Assembly: GCF_047511655.1 (NCBI RefSeq)
Contig: NC_133390.1
Location: forward strand, 168,846,083-168,910,082
Origin: Castor canadensis
Lineage: Eukaryota; Chordata; Mammalia; Rodentia; Castoridae
Length of the DNA: 64,000 nucleotides
Direction of reading: 5' to 3'
Shown piece after piece: positions 40,996-53,204 of this stretch. A program made the translations under genes and the position numbers. The notes below the pieces were generated by a model. The model worked only from the letters and a program-made list of their open reading frames with translations, was not told where the DNA came from and did no database searches. How positions within the stretch are numbered: position 1 is the stretch's first letter; every line of letters begins with the position of its first letter.

Positions 40996-41324
40996 GAGTT
41001 TATTATTATTTGCAGATTATGCATCACACATTTATTTCAGTAAAATGTACGTGCACACACACATACATGTTCCCTGGAGAGTGGCCATACTTCCCAGGAC
41101 AACAGTGCTTGTGTCTGTGCTGAGGACCCATCCATCAGCCCTCTCTCCATGGCCCCTAATCCTACCCTCCTGCTCTGCCTCAGTTCACCTTTCTCTCCTG
41201 AACCCTCCCCTCCTTCAGTTCTCCTGTCTCTCTTGTCCTGGAAGAAAAGCTCTTCATTCTTAGGTGGCTTCTCCCCTCTTCAGTTAGCGTCGTGAACTCT
41301 TTCTTGCTCTCTCTCTTATTGTTT

Positions 41325-41600
41325 GGTTGGGGTTTTTTTCATTAGTGTAAATTAATTACACAAAGGGATTTCATTGTAATATTTAAATACATGTTGTATT
41401 TAAATCAAATTCACTCTATCTATGTTCCTCTTTCTTAGAGCTCCTCCACCCTTTTAGACAGTTTTTAGTGGGTTTCATTGTGCTATTTTCATACATACAT
41501 ATACACATATAGTGTACTTCAACCATATTCTCATCCCCTCCACCCTCTCCCCCTCCCCTGCTGTCCCTCCCCAACACCCCCTCCACGATGACAATGTCTA
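41325..41600 (+). repeat. L1-like 3' end, two tandem related units
   Basis: Two similar units: gggatttcattgtaatattt with a following C/T-rich end near 41450, then gggtttcattgtgctatttt at 41470 with tacatacatatacacat and tatagtgtacttc and a C-rich end. The wording suggests a rodent-lineage LINE-1 3' untranslated region, duplicated in tandem. Confidence 0.6.
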
Positions 41601-42585
41601 GATTCTGCTATGAGCGAAAGCACTTGACCCTATTCTGACAGCTCAGGCCCTCCTAAGAGCGATGACTGGCTGCAGTCCTGCTGGTGACTGCAGTGTGGGA
41701 ATGTGACCTGACCATCTGAATGTTCAAGAAAGGCCAGAAATTCAGCCTTTACTGCAGAGTTTCCTGGCTTGTTAATATGGCAATGATTGTAAGCATAAGA
41801 CCAGCCTCTCCGCCAAGCAGCGCCCTGTGGCTGGGTCACCGCCCACTGTTGGTGGCTCCATCCTGGCATCCCCCTTTGGCACCTTTCTTGTGTGTTTTTG
41901 AGACTCATCTCAATCTCCCTAAAGAACAGTTGCCTTGTAAAGTCAACGTCACACAAGCTCCATCGCCAAGCAGCTTGGTTTGGTGGTTGGGAGGGGGTGA
42001 CATTGAACATGGAGGAGAAGGTAGCTGGATGGAAGGAAAAGCCCAGAACTCAACCACATCAGCACAGTTGAGTGTGTGACTTGGGTGCGCTCTCATCTGT
42101 GTCACGGGGACAATACCACTTACTCTTCAGAAATGACACCTGCCAGTTACTTGGTACAGGCAGGACTCACAGAAGGGGCTTGGGAATTGTTGAGTAACTT
42201 TCCAGCAGCTTCCTGGGACGTCTGGCCCCAAGTAAGGAGAACAATGAGGGCAAGGACCAGGAGGCGATTGGGAGGGTGGGGAGGCATCAAAGGACACCTA
42301 CCAGGTGCTCAGAGGTCTTTAGGGCCAATGAGAAAAGAGAAGTAGTCTGTTCCCTAATCTACAGGGTGCATGAGGCCTCCCCCTCCCGCAACACCACCAA
42401 TAGTCCCAGATCACTTCTGAGACTCAGTTCCCAAGCCCAAGTCTTATCCCCAGCACCTCTGTAATGTGTGCCCAGTGCTTAACACCTTCTGGTGATGCCA
42501 AATTTTACATTGACTACTTACAGCCCTTCTTCCGTGATTTGCTTTTCTACTGAAAAAAAAAGTATTTTGAGAGACTATATTAACT
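41600..42585. other. Gene-free, nothing firmly recognised
   Basis: Mixed sequence downstream of SLC2A10. A faint MIR-like stretch at about 42070-42120 was not strong enough to call. Confidence 0.4.
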
Positions 42586-42589
42586 TATT

Positions 42590-43210
42590 TTCCTTCAAAT
42601 GTGTATTTGTTGGGTATCTTTTATGTGTCAGGCACTGTTCTAGAACTTGGGGGCACAGCCACAAACAAGCAAGATCCTTGTCCTCATGGAGCTGAAGTTT
42701 TCAGGGGAGAGATGTGCTAGAAACAAGGAGAGGAAAGAGAGGGGGGAAAGGAAGGGAAATAGGGATGGACAGACAGAGGGAGGAGGGCAGAGAAGAAGGG
42801 AGGAGTAAGAGAAGGAAGGGAGGGAGGGTGGAGAGAGAGGATAAGTAGATGATAGGTAGATAGATAGATAGAAAGAGGTCTGTTACTGATGGTGATATCT
42901 GAGCAGGAACCTGCACAGAGGGCTAGGTGACCCATGGCAAGATCTGGGAAGAGCATCTCAGGGAGCAGGCATAGCATATGCAAAGGTCCAGTGGTGAGCC
43001 TGAGCAGAATGCACCACCATCAAGGAGGCATGAATGAACAGTGGAGTGATAGAAGAAGAGGAGGAAGAGGTCAGTAGGGGTCCAATTATGAAGGGTCTTC
43101 CAGAGCACAGAAAGCATTGAGATTTTGTTCTAAATGTCCTGGGAAGCCACTGGAGGACAGCAAGCAGGGGACTGACATATTCTCACCGAGTACTTTAAAA
43201 TACTGGATGC
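42590..43210 (+). repeat. Unnamed recurrent repeat, best full copy
   Basis: Most complete copy: ttttatgtgtcaggcactg, ctcatggagctgaag, aagagcatctcagggagc, gcaaaggtccagtggtgag, aattatgaagggtcttcc, gggaagccactggagg. It is interrupted at 42716-42870 by a GGAG/GATA microsatellite. Confidence 0.75.
42716..42870 (+). repeat. GGAG/GAAG low-complexity tract ending in (GATA)n
   Basis: Purine-rich tract (ggagaggaaagagagggggg near 42728) running into tagatagatagatag at 42856. It lies inside the unnamed repeat copy. Confidence 0.9.
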
Positions 43211-43239
43211 TGATAACACAGAAAGTGAGTATCAGCTAC

Positions 43240-44435
43240 AGAAATGGAAGAAACCACTAAAAATAGGGTGGGAGCAACACGCTTTCACTGACTTCTTGCC
43301 GCAGCTGCTCTGTGTAGGTAACAGTTGCTGGCAGGTGTGTGGGCTGAGGAAGACCGGGGGGGGGGTGGGATCCAATTTCCGCCCCCCAATCTTCTCCAAC
43401 ACTCCCTGGAACATGCCTCCCACTCGTTGGTGAGCACAGCTCCAAAGCGAGAACACCAGGGAAGTCACAGAGGTGCTTTCTGTCACTCTCTCATGTCGGA
43501 CCCATGTACAGAGGAGGGAGCAGCATGGACAGCGTCCATGTGGAACCAGTGTAGACCAGAGCCAGCTCCCTGCAACCACTGTCCTGAAGGCATCAACTAG
43601 AGATGGCTTCTTTCAGGAGGGTTGAAGGCTGTGAAGATGCAGCTCCCACCCCAGAGGGAGAGGCAAAGGACAAGAAAAGGGATAGGTGTGACTCCGAACC
43701 CCCCCACCTGAAGCCAGCAAATCTAAAGTGGGGAAGGGGCTGCAGATGAGGAAACCCAGGCTGGCCACCTACCTGCTCCTGTGGCCTCCCAAGACTTAAT
43801 GACTTTGTGGGTGATGCTTTTCATTGTGGCCTCCTGTAGTTTCTGGCCTAGGCAGTCCCAGCAGCCTGTACATCACCTCTTCCTCTTCTGCACACGTTCA
43901 TCCACAAACATGGCTCATGTTTTATCTCAAGCATCCACTTCCCCGTCACTGTGTCCTACTGTCTCTGCTAATGTCCAGTGCTCCCCATGACAGCTGGGTG
44001 CTGACCTCTAATTGCCAACCCCATCAACAATCCTTTCCGAACATCCGTGAACCTTGCCCGCCTTCCCTCACCTTCTTGTTCAACCCAGATTCTATACCCA
44101 GCCATGTAGCTCCTCCCCTGCACACACCCTTCTGTGCACTTGTCCTGGGTTAATTTACACACCTAGTCTCTGTTTGTGTGAGGGCTGTGAATATTGTAGG
44201 GAAAAGTAATTCGGTCTGGCAAACAGGTTTCACTTAAAATCCATAAACTCAAACCTGACTTGCTTTCTAATCCCTCTCATGGCCTTGAGTCCCTGCTCCC
44301 TGACTTAGTGAGCTCATGTCACCTCCTTGGTGCACCCCTTGCTGGGGCACAGAAATTCTCAGAACAGGGACGAAGTCTTCCTCTACAGTATCTGTGATCT
44401 CTTTTAGGCATAGCAGTAGAGCCCCTGATGTTTGG
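43240..44435. other. Gene-free, nothing recognised
   Basis: Unique-looking sequence; no exon, RNA gene or named repeat supported. Confidence 0.4.
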
Positions 44436-44439
44436 CAGT

Positions 44440-44800
44440 GAGCATGGCTGCCGAGACTAAACACTACATTTCCCAGACTCCTTTGCAGCCAGGCATGGCC
44501 ATGTGACTGAGTTCAGGCTGATATTACTGAGCAGAAGTTATATGTTCAAAATCCAGGCAAGTGCTGAGGCAGGGAAGACTAATCCTCTGCCCAGATCCAC
44601 TTTCCTGTGTTTCCTTTTAGTAACTGACATCCCTCTGTTTTAGCAGGATACATGTCTATCCAGGAAAAGATGCCATTTCCCAGCTTCCTTTGCAGAAAGA
44701 CCATGTGATTAGGTTCTAGCCAATGGGATGTGAGCAGTAGTGAAGTGTGCATCTTCTGGGTCCTTTCCATGCAAAGAGGCTGTTTGCACTAAATAAATGT
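44440..44800 (+). repeat. Two related copies of an unnamed old repeat
   Basis: The phrase catttcccagactcctttgc followed by ggccatgtgactgagttc at 44465 recurs as catttcccagcttcctttgc and gaccatgtgattaggttc at 44675, then ctagccaatgggatgtgagc. This wording is common in mammalian genomes but I cannot name the family. Confidence 0.55.
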
Positions 44801-45339
44801 GCTCTTCCACTTTTCTGTGGGCCAGAGTGAGCATGTGGGTGTCGGCCTCCACCTTCCACCATGCAGACAAGGGGATGGTGAAGCAACAGGGTGGAAAGTG
44901 CCTGGCACCAGAGGTAACTTCATGGGCTAATTCACCTATTGGCTCTGTTCCAGCACCTGTTACTGTGGTATTCCTCTTTATTCCAGTCATCTTACTTTTC
45001 ATCCCTTTTGTTACAGCAAAGCGGCCTGTGACTGATTTAATGCACACTCTTGGACAGAAACCATGCACACTCCTGTAACTTCTCCACTCTCGTTGACTGA
45101 AATGAAGTGTGTCAGGGAACCTCACTGGGCCATACAGACAAGAACAATGTCCTGGAGATCGAGCTCTTAGGAGCCTGGATTCCCACTGGCTTCACACAGC
45201 AGAGATGCCATACCAGCCTGGAGTGCTGAGGAAAGGAGAAATAGCTTCTGTCTTGTTTTAGCCACTGTCACTTCACATCTGTCACTTGAAGGCAAACTTA
45301 ACCAGACCAATAGAGAGGGCTGCTACTCTCTCCTCCTGC

Positions 45340-45677
45340 CATCATACAGTCTGCCTGAGGGTTACCGGGTCTTTGGAGGGATTAATGCAGCTCTCTTGGG
45401 ACTGGGTTCATTCTCACAGGAGTGAGTGAGACCTTGCTCTCATAGGATCAGACTAGTTACTGTGAGAGTGTATTGTCACACAGCAAGGCCAGCACTTGGG
45501 TTTCTTCTGTCTTCTGCTCGCCTCACCTGCCCTCCCACTTTCCACTATATTGTTATGCAACTTGAGGCCCTGAGAGGATCTTAGATTCCAGCCTTCAGAA
45601 CTGAGAGCCAATAAATTCCTTTCCTTTCTAAGTTATTCAGTCTGTAGCATTTTCACAAGAGAAAACGGCCTAAGGCA
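45340..45677 (+). mobile_element. Solo MaLR LTR
   Basis: Follows the MST/MLT-type LTR order: gggattaatgcagctctc, actgggttcattctcacagg, tgaggccctgagagg, gagccaataaattcc (polyadenylation signal) and a closing gtctgtagcattttcac. No second LTR nearby. Confidence 0.7.
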
Positions 45678-45964
45678 GTACCCACCCAGGAACAAAGGGA
45701 TGAGAAGCCCAGAGTCACTCGGCACACAGTTCCCATGATGGCATCCCACTCTCTTGTGTGTCTAGCTCAGCTGTCCACACCCAGGATGGGGCTCACAGCA
45801 GCAGCATTTCCCATGTGTCCACATAGGTTCCATCTTGGCTGTGAATTAATGGGGTTCCCTGACACACAGCTGGGCTGGGAGGAGCCACAGGAGAGAAGGG
45901 TGGGGTGGAGACACACAGGAGGGGACTTTACTGTGAGGAGGGCCCAGGAGGTGCACAGTGTGCA

Positions 45965-46145
45965 GTTAGGAGGCCAGGATTGGGTTCTGCCTTAGCTACT
46001 TTGCCTCTTGTGTGAACTTAGGCAAGTGGTGACCACCCCCCTCCAAGCCTCAGTTTCCCCATCTACAATATGAGGGCAGCAGAAGCCCCCACCTCAAATG
46101 GCTGCTGGGAAGAATCAGTGAAATACTGGAAAGGAAACCAATTAC
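45965..46145 (+). repeat. MIR SINE
   Basis: Contains gccttagctactttgcctc, gtgaacttaggcaagtgg, aagcctcagtttccccatc and a diverged 3' end. Confidence 0.8.
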
Positions 46146-46184
46146 CAAACTGTAAGAGTCAGTGCACTTATCTAAAGTGGAGAC

Positions 46185-46460
46185 CTGGGGCTAGGCATGG
46201 TGGTACAATGCATGCCTGTAATCTGAGCTACTTGGGAAGCAGAGATAAGAGGATCACACTTGAGGCCAGCCTGGGACAAGAAATTAAAATTTATGGAGAC
46301 CCCATTCAAACAAACTGGGCCGGGCTGTGTGTCTATAATGCCATCTACTTGGAAGTTGGAGGTAGGAGGATTGTGGTCCAAGGCCAGACGAGGCAAAAGC
46401 ACAAATCTTTACCTAAATACAAACTGAGGCAAAAAGACAAATAAAATATAAAAAAAGTGG
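46185..46460 (+). repeat. Dimeric B1-like SINE
   Basis: First unit: ctaggcatggtggtacaatg and gaggatcacacttgaggcc. Second unit: taatgccatctacttggaag, gaggattgtggtccaaggc, then an A-rich end. It lacks the clear tRNA-like half of the other composites. Confidence 0.75.
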
Positions 46461-46739
46461 GGATCCACCTAAAATTTCCCCCCACCCAAGGGCTATCCTG
46501 AGCTCCGCTGTGACCCACAGTCAGACTCAGTTTCCATATTCGTTCATTTTCTTTCCCACTCAAGTATTTTCTCATCTGTGGCACAGGGAGAGGGTAGAAT
46601 TTTGACATGACAAACAGCATTTTCACAAAGCCACCCTCTGACAGTGTTTCCAGACCCTCGCATTCTGGGCCCTGTCCAGGACAAGAAGTCACTTATTGAG
46701 GCTTTGGCCATGCTTTACAGTTTTTCCTCTGTGAAGCTG

Positions 46740-47600
46740 AAGTGGAAAAACTGACATTCTACTTTTCATTGGTCTTCACAAGATGAGAAAAATCCCAACT
46801 AAGTTGTGTTGCAAGTCTGAGTGAAATTAAAGGCTAAAATGAAATTAAGTAAGTTAACTTCAGCTCCTAGGGACAATTTTCTTTAACATTATGAATGGTG
46901 ATGCAACAAAATATACAAATTTCAAAATGGTAGTGTGCTCCATTTAGTTCTGCTTTGTATTAAAACTGCATTTAAAACATTTGTTGACAGATTTAGGTCT
47001 CCCAGAATTGTGTAATTGACATACTCTCTCTTACCAACCATCTCAACTCTCCTTTTTATTTAAAAAGTTTGAGTCTTTAAAGTTTTTGTTTGTTTGTTTG
47101 CGTGCTTGTTGCATGCTAAATCAACAGTTTTCACAAGCTACGTGTATGTGTGTTTCCACTGGATTTAACACTATGACAATGATAAATTCTTCCAGATCTG
47201 GAGGAATTTTTATTCTACTGTATTGATTTGTGATTGTCCAAACTCTCTGTGTAGCATGTTCTCCAATAACAAATGTTACATTTATATTTAAGCCGGCACA
47301 AAAATATTTCAACATTTAAAGCAACAGAGATTTTTTTTTAAGCCTCCAAGTTACATCCAGATAGTAAATAACATGCTTCATTTGTTTTGTAAATTAGATT
47401 GATAGAAACCTGATTACAGAACTGCTGATGGCACACCCAGGGTCAGGGATGGCAGAAATATCTGCAAGGTGCGTGTTTAACTCTCTGACTTTCCCAAAGC
47501 CTAAGCTAGACCTAATACCAGACATCCATTATCACCTGAATACTATGGTCGATGCCAATCTCAGATGTACATGAATGAATATCCATCAAAATATGAATAG
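46740..47600. other. AT-rich, apparently repeat-free block (candidate regulatory element)
   Basis: About 850 bases of AT-rich sequence without a recognisable repeat, unlike its surroundings. Many short homeodomain-type TAAT/ATTA words occur (gaaattaagtaagttaac, gtaattgacatac). Looks like a conserved noncoding element, but conservation cannot be seen from one sequence. Confidence 0.35.
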
Positions 47601-47908
47601 TGCTTAAATTTGATTATGCCTTTCTGTATGGCCAAAAGCCATGGAGTATGAATATGTTACATGAAGCTATAGAGGCTACTTCTAGAAGAAGCATCAACAT
47701 AACTAATATCAAGGAGGTGAAAGGGAGGAGTTGTGGGGGACCGCAGAGACACCAGCACTCATCTCTTATACCTAGGCATTGATTATTTAAGACATTTGTT
47801 TTACTTTACTTAGCTGCCAACCTTTGAAATTTGGGATATTTCACATACAACCTTATTTCTGGCTTCTCGTCAGATGTGGCCATGATGGGCCTGCATTCTG
47901 CAATCCAG

Positions 47909-47922
47909 CCACCAGGTGGCAG
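47909..47922 (+). promoter_or_regulatory. CTCF-type motif
   Basis: CCACCAGGTGGCAG fits the CTCF core consensus CCASYAGRKGGCRS at all 14 positions. No repeat was recognised around it. Function is unproven. Confidence 0.5.
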
Positions 47923-48239
47923 ATTGTCACAGCAACTCCTTTCAGAGGTGACTTGACTACCACAGTTGGCTACAGTTGCTCCCAGCTTCTCACTCAAACA
48001 TTTAATGGTAACAAAGTTAAAACTAGAAACAAACACTTGGAACAGTAGCAATCTCAAGACAGAGGGTTCGGGAACAATGGAGGGACAGAATAGATTACTT
48101 CCCGGTTTAGAATGGGCTATACTGTATTCATGTGACCTCTCCTACAAGTGTCTTTTGCCCGGGGTGCTAAATGAAGCCAGTTAAAAATGAAGGTAGGTAT
48201 CAGGATGAACAGGAAGTTTCAGGTCATGAAGCGTGTGCC

Positions 48240-49330
48240 GATTTGCCTTTTTAGATTATCAAGCATTTCACGTGAGGCTGAGTTCAGAAATACATTGTCT
48301 TTCCCAAGGTCAAGAGCAGTGTCAGCAATTTCTCCCAGCATCTGGCTTTTTCTCTACTTCTGAGTTTGTAGAAAATTGAATTATGTGTGTACCAAGTAGA
48401 CATTCCTCTGTTCCTGGCAAAGACTGATTCTGCCAGTGGAGACGGAGTGTTTTCATTTTCTTTACTTCTTCCTCCCCATCATCTGTGTTTTTCTGGCTTT
48501 TTCATGTGTGTATTTTCCCTTGGATTTGGCTCTGTGAACTTGCTAAATTCTTCCAGATTTGGGGTCCAATGCCATCCTAAATCTCGCCTGGGTTGGTGGT
48601 TACTGAGACAGGATCCAAAAGCTTTTCTCTGGGGCCATCTGTCCATCAGATGCCAACTCATGAGGAGGGAGAAGTTGGCAACTGTTCTGCTCTTAGCTGC
48701 CAGACTTCATCGCTTTCTGCTGAAATGGTGTCTGCCCGGTGTTGGGCACAACGTAAGTGCTCACGACATCTTTCATGGGGAAACCTGATGGGGAGCTCTT
48801 GGCAAAAGACACAATTTTTTTCCCTCGCATCAACACTTCCTGGCTCTTTCTACCAATGTCCAGGTCTGAACAGCAATTAAAGCTTTCTCACACTGTGGAT
48901 CCAATGGCCATATTAACTCTTCTGATTGTGTTCCGAGTTAACTTTTGCAGACAATTACAATCAGGCACACCTGTTATCCCCTGAAACTTCCAGTCATACA
49001 GGGTTACCCATCTATAACCAGGTGGGAAGCCTTGTTCCATGCATCATGGGTGGCTCTGAACAGCCAGCTGCCAGCCACTGCTGTGTCTCAGAGGTTGGTC
49101 ATAGGCCTTGGTGTTCTGTACATTGCAAGAGTGGATGTCAGAGGGTGTGGTCATCAACTCTTCTCTTCCCACTGCCCATTCAACTCCAGTGGGTGGGACA
49201 GCTCTTTACCTGCCCAGGTGACTTCAAAGCTTTTCTGTTACTCGGAGACAATGCTAAATGACAATTAGTGGTGAAAACAATAAAATCCTATTGGTCACTT
49301 TCAAGTGTAACCACAATCAGGGTCATGTCC
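48240..49330. other. Gene-free, apparently repeat-poor
   Basis: Mixed sequence with no firm repeat or exon, ending just before an (AC) microsatellite. Confidence 0.4.
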
Positions 49331-49343
49331 AAACTCCAAAATT

Positions 49344-49346
<3 letters not shown>

Positions 49347-49396
<50 letters not shown>
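49347..49396 (+). repeat. (AC)25 microsatellite
   Basis: Fifty bases of uninterrupted AC. Expected to be length-variable. Confidence 0.98.
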
Positions 49397-49398
<2 letters not shown>

Positions 49399-49399
49399 T

Positions 49400-50310
49400 C
49401 TCCCCTCTCCCTGCCTCCTCCTCATGAGGCTCTGACATGAGGCTAAGGGACAAGAAGTCTCTCCATGGCTGGCACTGGGTGCTGCGACACCATGTCTTCC
49501 TGGCCTTAACTGGCCAGTTCCTTCTCTTCTCAGGTTCTGTGTTTGGGGGCAGGGTGTATTCTTGGCAATTCCCCCATTGGAAATCTCCGTACTGGACTTC
49601 TTGGGACCCAGGGGACACATTTCACTGGCTGGCCATCCTGGAACTTGCCCCAGGTCCTTGTCAGCCCATGGTCTAATGCCCCATTTGAATCCTTCACACT
49701 TCTGGCCAGTCCTCACTGGAATCTCAGTTGCCCCTGGGCCACTGCTTCTGGAGATTCACCCCAGTCCACTGCGGTTACCACTGATGCAGCCATCCTCCAT
49801 CCTGCAGAGATCGAGCAGACATAGCCTCTACCCTCTACATTTTCTAGGCAGGGGTGTCCAGGAGATACAGGACAAGCTCTCAGTGGTGTCCTTTGTCCCT
49901 GTGACTTGCTTTGGTGAAGACGTGTGATGTCTTCCTCTGTAACACCTGGCCGGAAGTGTGGCAGCAGGAAATATTTGGTGCCCAGCAGCTCTCTTAGCCT
50001 CCTCTGGGAGGCTCTTGTGCCAACCTCCCCGCCTTCCCACTCTGCAACTCTTGCCCAGGTTGGAGAAAGACCCTTGCTCCCTACCCATTGGGTTACCCTG
50101 ACCTTTGGGACTTTGACTGAATGGGAGGAAGAAAGAACTACTTTACCATAGTCTGTGCATTACATATTTCTGCCACACTCACTCTGCCCTGCTTGTACCT
50201 TGGTTGCTGTGGTCTCCAGCCGGAGTCAAGTCAAATACAAGAAACACAAAAGATGAAGGGTGTTAGTGTTTGGATGCTAGCCACTTCTGTTCATTCTCAA
50301 GGGAGAGTTT
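49400..50310. other. Gene-free, nothing recognised
   Basis: Several overlapping frames up to about 120 codons, none with recognisable protein features; no clear repeats. Confidence 0.4.
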
Positions 50311-50314
50311 TTGT

Positions 50315-50425
50315 GTGTGTGTTGAGACAGGGTCTCATCCTGTAGCCCAGGCTGGCCTTGAACTCTCCATCTTCCTGCCTCACCTCCTTGGTGCTGGGAT
50401 TACTGGCATGCACCACCAAGACCAG
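50315..50425 (-). repeat. B1-like SINE, reverse
   Basis: Contains gttgagacagggtctcatcc, cccaggctggccttgaac and gtgctgggattactggcatg. Confidence 0.92.
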
Positions 50426-50974
50426 TTGCTGGTGAAAGTTCTTGAGAAAAATCTCCCTGGAGACCCCGCCTATCTCCTGCCTGCCAATGAGAGGTTTCCA
50501 TCCCCACCTCTCTAGCTACTGAAATTGGTTCAGGAATGGGGGTGTGGTCAAAGCTAAGCCAATCAGAGCTAATGATACAGGATCCTGACAATGGCTTTAA
50601 AATCTCATAAGAAAAGTTCTTTTTACAGAGTTGCTGAGGGAATAGGGGGCAAGCCTAGAGCTTTCATCTTTCTTCCTGTTACCAGCAAAGAGAACCTGGT
50701 TGAGGATGAAACAAGGCCTCTGTATACAGTGGGTACTCAGTAGTAGCTTAGTGACAGAAGGAAATAAGGCACCTGGTACTAATGGCCCCCAGAAAGGGTT
50801 GCATATACACGAATGTCCCTCTCTAAGAGTTTATTCCAGAGGTGCATTTGTGTATTGACCCATATCAGGGTGATGGCGCAAAGTTGGGCAGATTGTGGAC
50901 TGCTCAATAATTAAGAGACACCATTCACATCATGGAGGGACGGAAAGGGAGGGCGAGAACTGTTTCATGTATGT

Positions 50975-51195
50975 CTTTTTTGGTGGTACTGGGGTTTGAA
51001 CTTAGGGCCTCACACTTGCTAGGCAGGTGCTCTACCACTTAACCACACTGCCAGCCCCCTTTTTAGTGTGTGTATGTGATGAGTGTTCTTGATATAGGGT
51101 CTTCTGAACTATTTGCCTGGGGTTGGCTTTGAACTGCCATCCTCTGTCTCCTGAGTAGCTAGAATTACAGGTGTGAGCCACTGGCACCTGGCTGC
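50975..51195 (-). repeat. Composite SINE, reverse
   Basis: A reverse tRNA-like part (actggggtttgaacttagg, caggtgctctaccacttaacc) is followed by a B1-like part (ggcttagg-like core, tagaattacaggtgtgagcc). Confidence 0.88.
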
Positions 51196-51199
51196 ATGT

Positions 51200-52675
51200 A
51201 TATCTTTGTATGCTGTGTGATTTTTATATTTTTACCATGGTCATATGTAACTTCTTCCAAAAACTTTTTATGTCAAAACAGACTATGTTTTTAAATTCCT
51301 TTATGCAGGGAATAATAACACCGAGCACACGGGGCTCAGTGTTGAGGCCGTTTTGAAAACCCTACGATGTTGTTACACCAAAACGCCACACGAGGGCGTG
51401 CCAGGCATCTATGAAAGAAGCGTTTGCAATAGCAGCGGTCTTTGAGGCTGTGACTTTGAGAGCACATAGAGGTGGCCGGGGACAACCTTGGCAGCCCCGC
51501 CAAGGCCCAGTCTTGGTCATTTTGGTCCAGTCTTCTGCCTTGTCAATGAGATGCCATGATTCGTTTTCTGAGTTCTTTCCTAATAAAATGGGGATGAGAC
51601 CCCAGTGTTGGCAGGTCCTGGGGGAGAGAGTAGGGTGCAGCCCTGGTGTTGTCTGTGTGCAGCAGGGGCCACCAAACCCCCCTGGCAGACAGGGCTATTG
51701 TGAGGGCCAGCAGGATTTCTCAGAGAGCAAGAGGAGCCACCTGGTCTTTGTATATCCAAGAAAATGATAGAGAAGGAAGAGCAAGGCCGAGGTGGTTGCC
51801 AAGCACACAGAGCAAGGACACTCAGCAGAGATTGGCAGAGTCATTTAAAAATGTCATTCACATGATCAGAGGGTGGCACTCCAGCTCAGTGGCTTTTTCT
51901 CTGATCTCTCCCTGCGAACTTACCTCAAATATACAGGCCCCCAGAGAGGCCTCTGGCAGGGAAAGCCGCCCTGGCTTCCCCTTGGCAAAGAGAACCTCTG
52001 CTTTGTTCCAGAGTAGCACACATGGTAGCGTGCTCATGGAGAGAGGCTCCACCGCCAGCCCCAGGGCTCAACTGTGATTGTTCTTAGACACCCCACTGGT
52101 TTCTAGCTGCGCCGATGAGACATAAATGGATGTCTCCTTGGAGTTTCTGAGAGAGACTTCTCTGTGTGAAAAAAGAGACAATGGAGAAACTTCCCTCTGT
52201 CCTATCTTTGGACATTGTTAGAATGTCTGGAGCTGCAGCAGCAAGTTTGTGGCCCTAAGGAAAAGACCATGCAATTTGAGGAGACCTCCAGCCAACCCTG
52301 GAACCATCTAAGTCAGGGCCTCTTGATATAGGATATATATTATAGAAAACTCAGTTTAGACCTCTTTTAGATAATATATTACTTGCAGTCAAAAGCCTGA
52401 GGCCCATTATGAACAGCACAAGGCATAGGTCAAAGCCTCCTGGGGAGAACACAAGGATTTGCATGTCTGAGAACCTACTTTAAATTTATATCCAGTGACA
52501 TTCTCTCTTTGTGGTACAGCTGTCCCCATGGTGGCAAACACATAAAGTTGCGTGCGATCATCACAGGCAAGAGAGAGGGCAGTCCTGCCTTCTCCAAAGT
52601 GGTCTCTGGCTCACCCTTGGCTGTTGACCTTGCCTTCCACTCAGGCCCATTCAATCACTGACCTGTTCTCTGCTC
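51200..52675. other. Gene-free, nothing recognised
   Basis: Unique-looking sequence with short chance frames; no exon or firm repeat. Confidence 0.4.
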
Positions 52676-52679
52676 GGTA

Positions 52680-53075
52680 GTTTTGCCTTATCACAATGTC
52701 ATAGAAATGGATCATACGACACGTGGCCTTTGGAGACTGGCTTCCTTCACATCGTAGGGTCGACCTGCATCCTGCTGTGCCATCTGTCAGGGCTGGGTTC
52801 CTTTTCATTGCTGGGTCACAGGTCTCTGACTGGACAGACCACTGTGAGTTTGTCCTTCCCTGGCTGAGGAACACTGGGTGGCTCCGGTTTGCTGCCACCG
52901 CCTTCCCTGTGCAGGCTTTTGTGTGGACTTAGGGTCTCATTTCTCTGGGTCACACACACAGGGGTGGGATTGTGGGGCTGAAGGCTAACTGCATGCTTGA
53001 CGTCATAAGAAACCACCTGCCTGCTTCCCAGGTGGTGGCCCTATGTCACATTCCCTCCAGCCAGGTGGAGACACA
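52680..53075 (+). repeat. L1M-type LINE-1 3' end, second copy
   Basis: Contains catagaaatggatcatacg, cgtggcctttggagactgg, cttccttcacatcg, ccttttcattgctgggtc and a closing ggctaactgcatgc. Same family type as 4198-4860 but covering a later part. Confidence 0.7.
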
Positions 53076-53099
53076 GAGCTCTCCATCCCTGCATCTGTT

Positions 53100-53202
53100 C
53101 TCTCACCACTGGTCTCCACTGCCAAGCTTGGAACCCAGCACACAGTAAGTGTGTACACACAGCAGGTGCTTGAAAATATTTGCTGAATGAATAAAGGGAC
53201 AA
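53100..53202 (+). repeat. L2 LINE tail
   Basis: The phrase cccagcacacagtaagtgtg, then caggtgcttgaaaatatttg and ctgaatgaataaaggg is the L2 3' terminus. Confidence 0.7.
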
Positions 53203-53204
53203 TT

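Larger units (their letters stand above)
39821..41000 (+). other. SLC2A10: SLC2A10 3' untranslated region (extent uncertain)
   Basis: No open frame continues. The 3' end cannot be fixed by eye: candidate AATAAA signals are at 40379 and 40990, and a longer 3' UTR is possible, as the human transcript has a long one. Confidence 0.5.

Noticed and set aside
47824-48057. Short frames near 47.8-48.1 kb as a small gene
   Set aside because: No start context, conservation or domain could be supported; the CTCF-like motif within is the only notable word.
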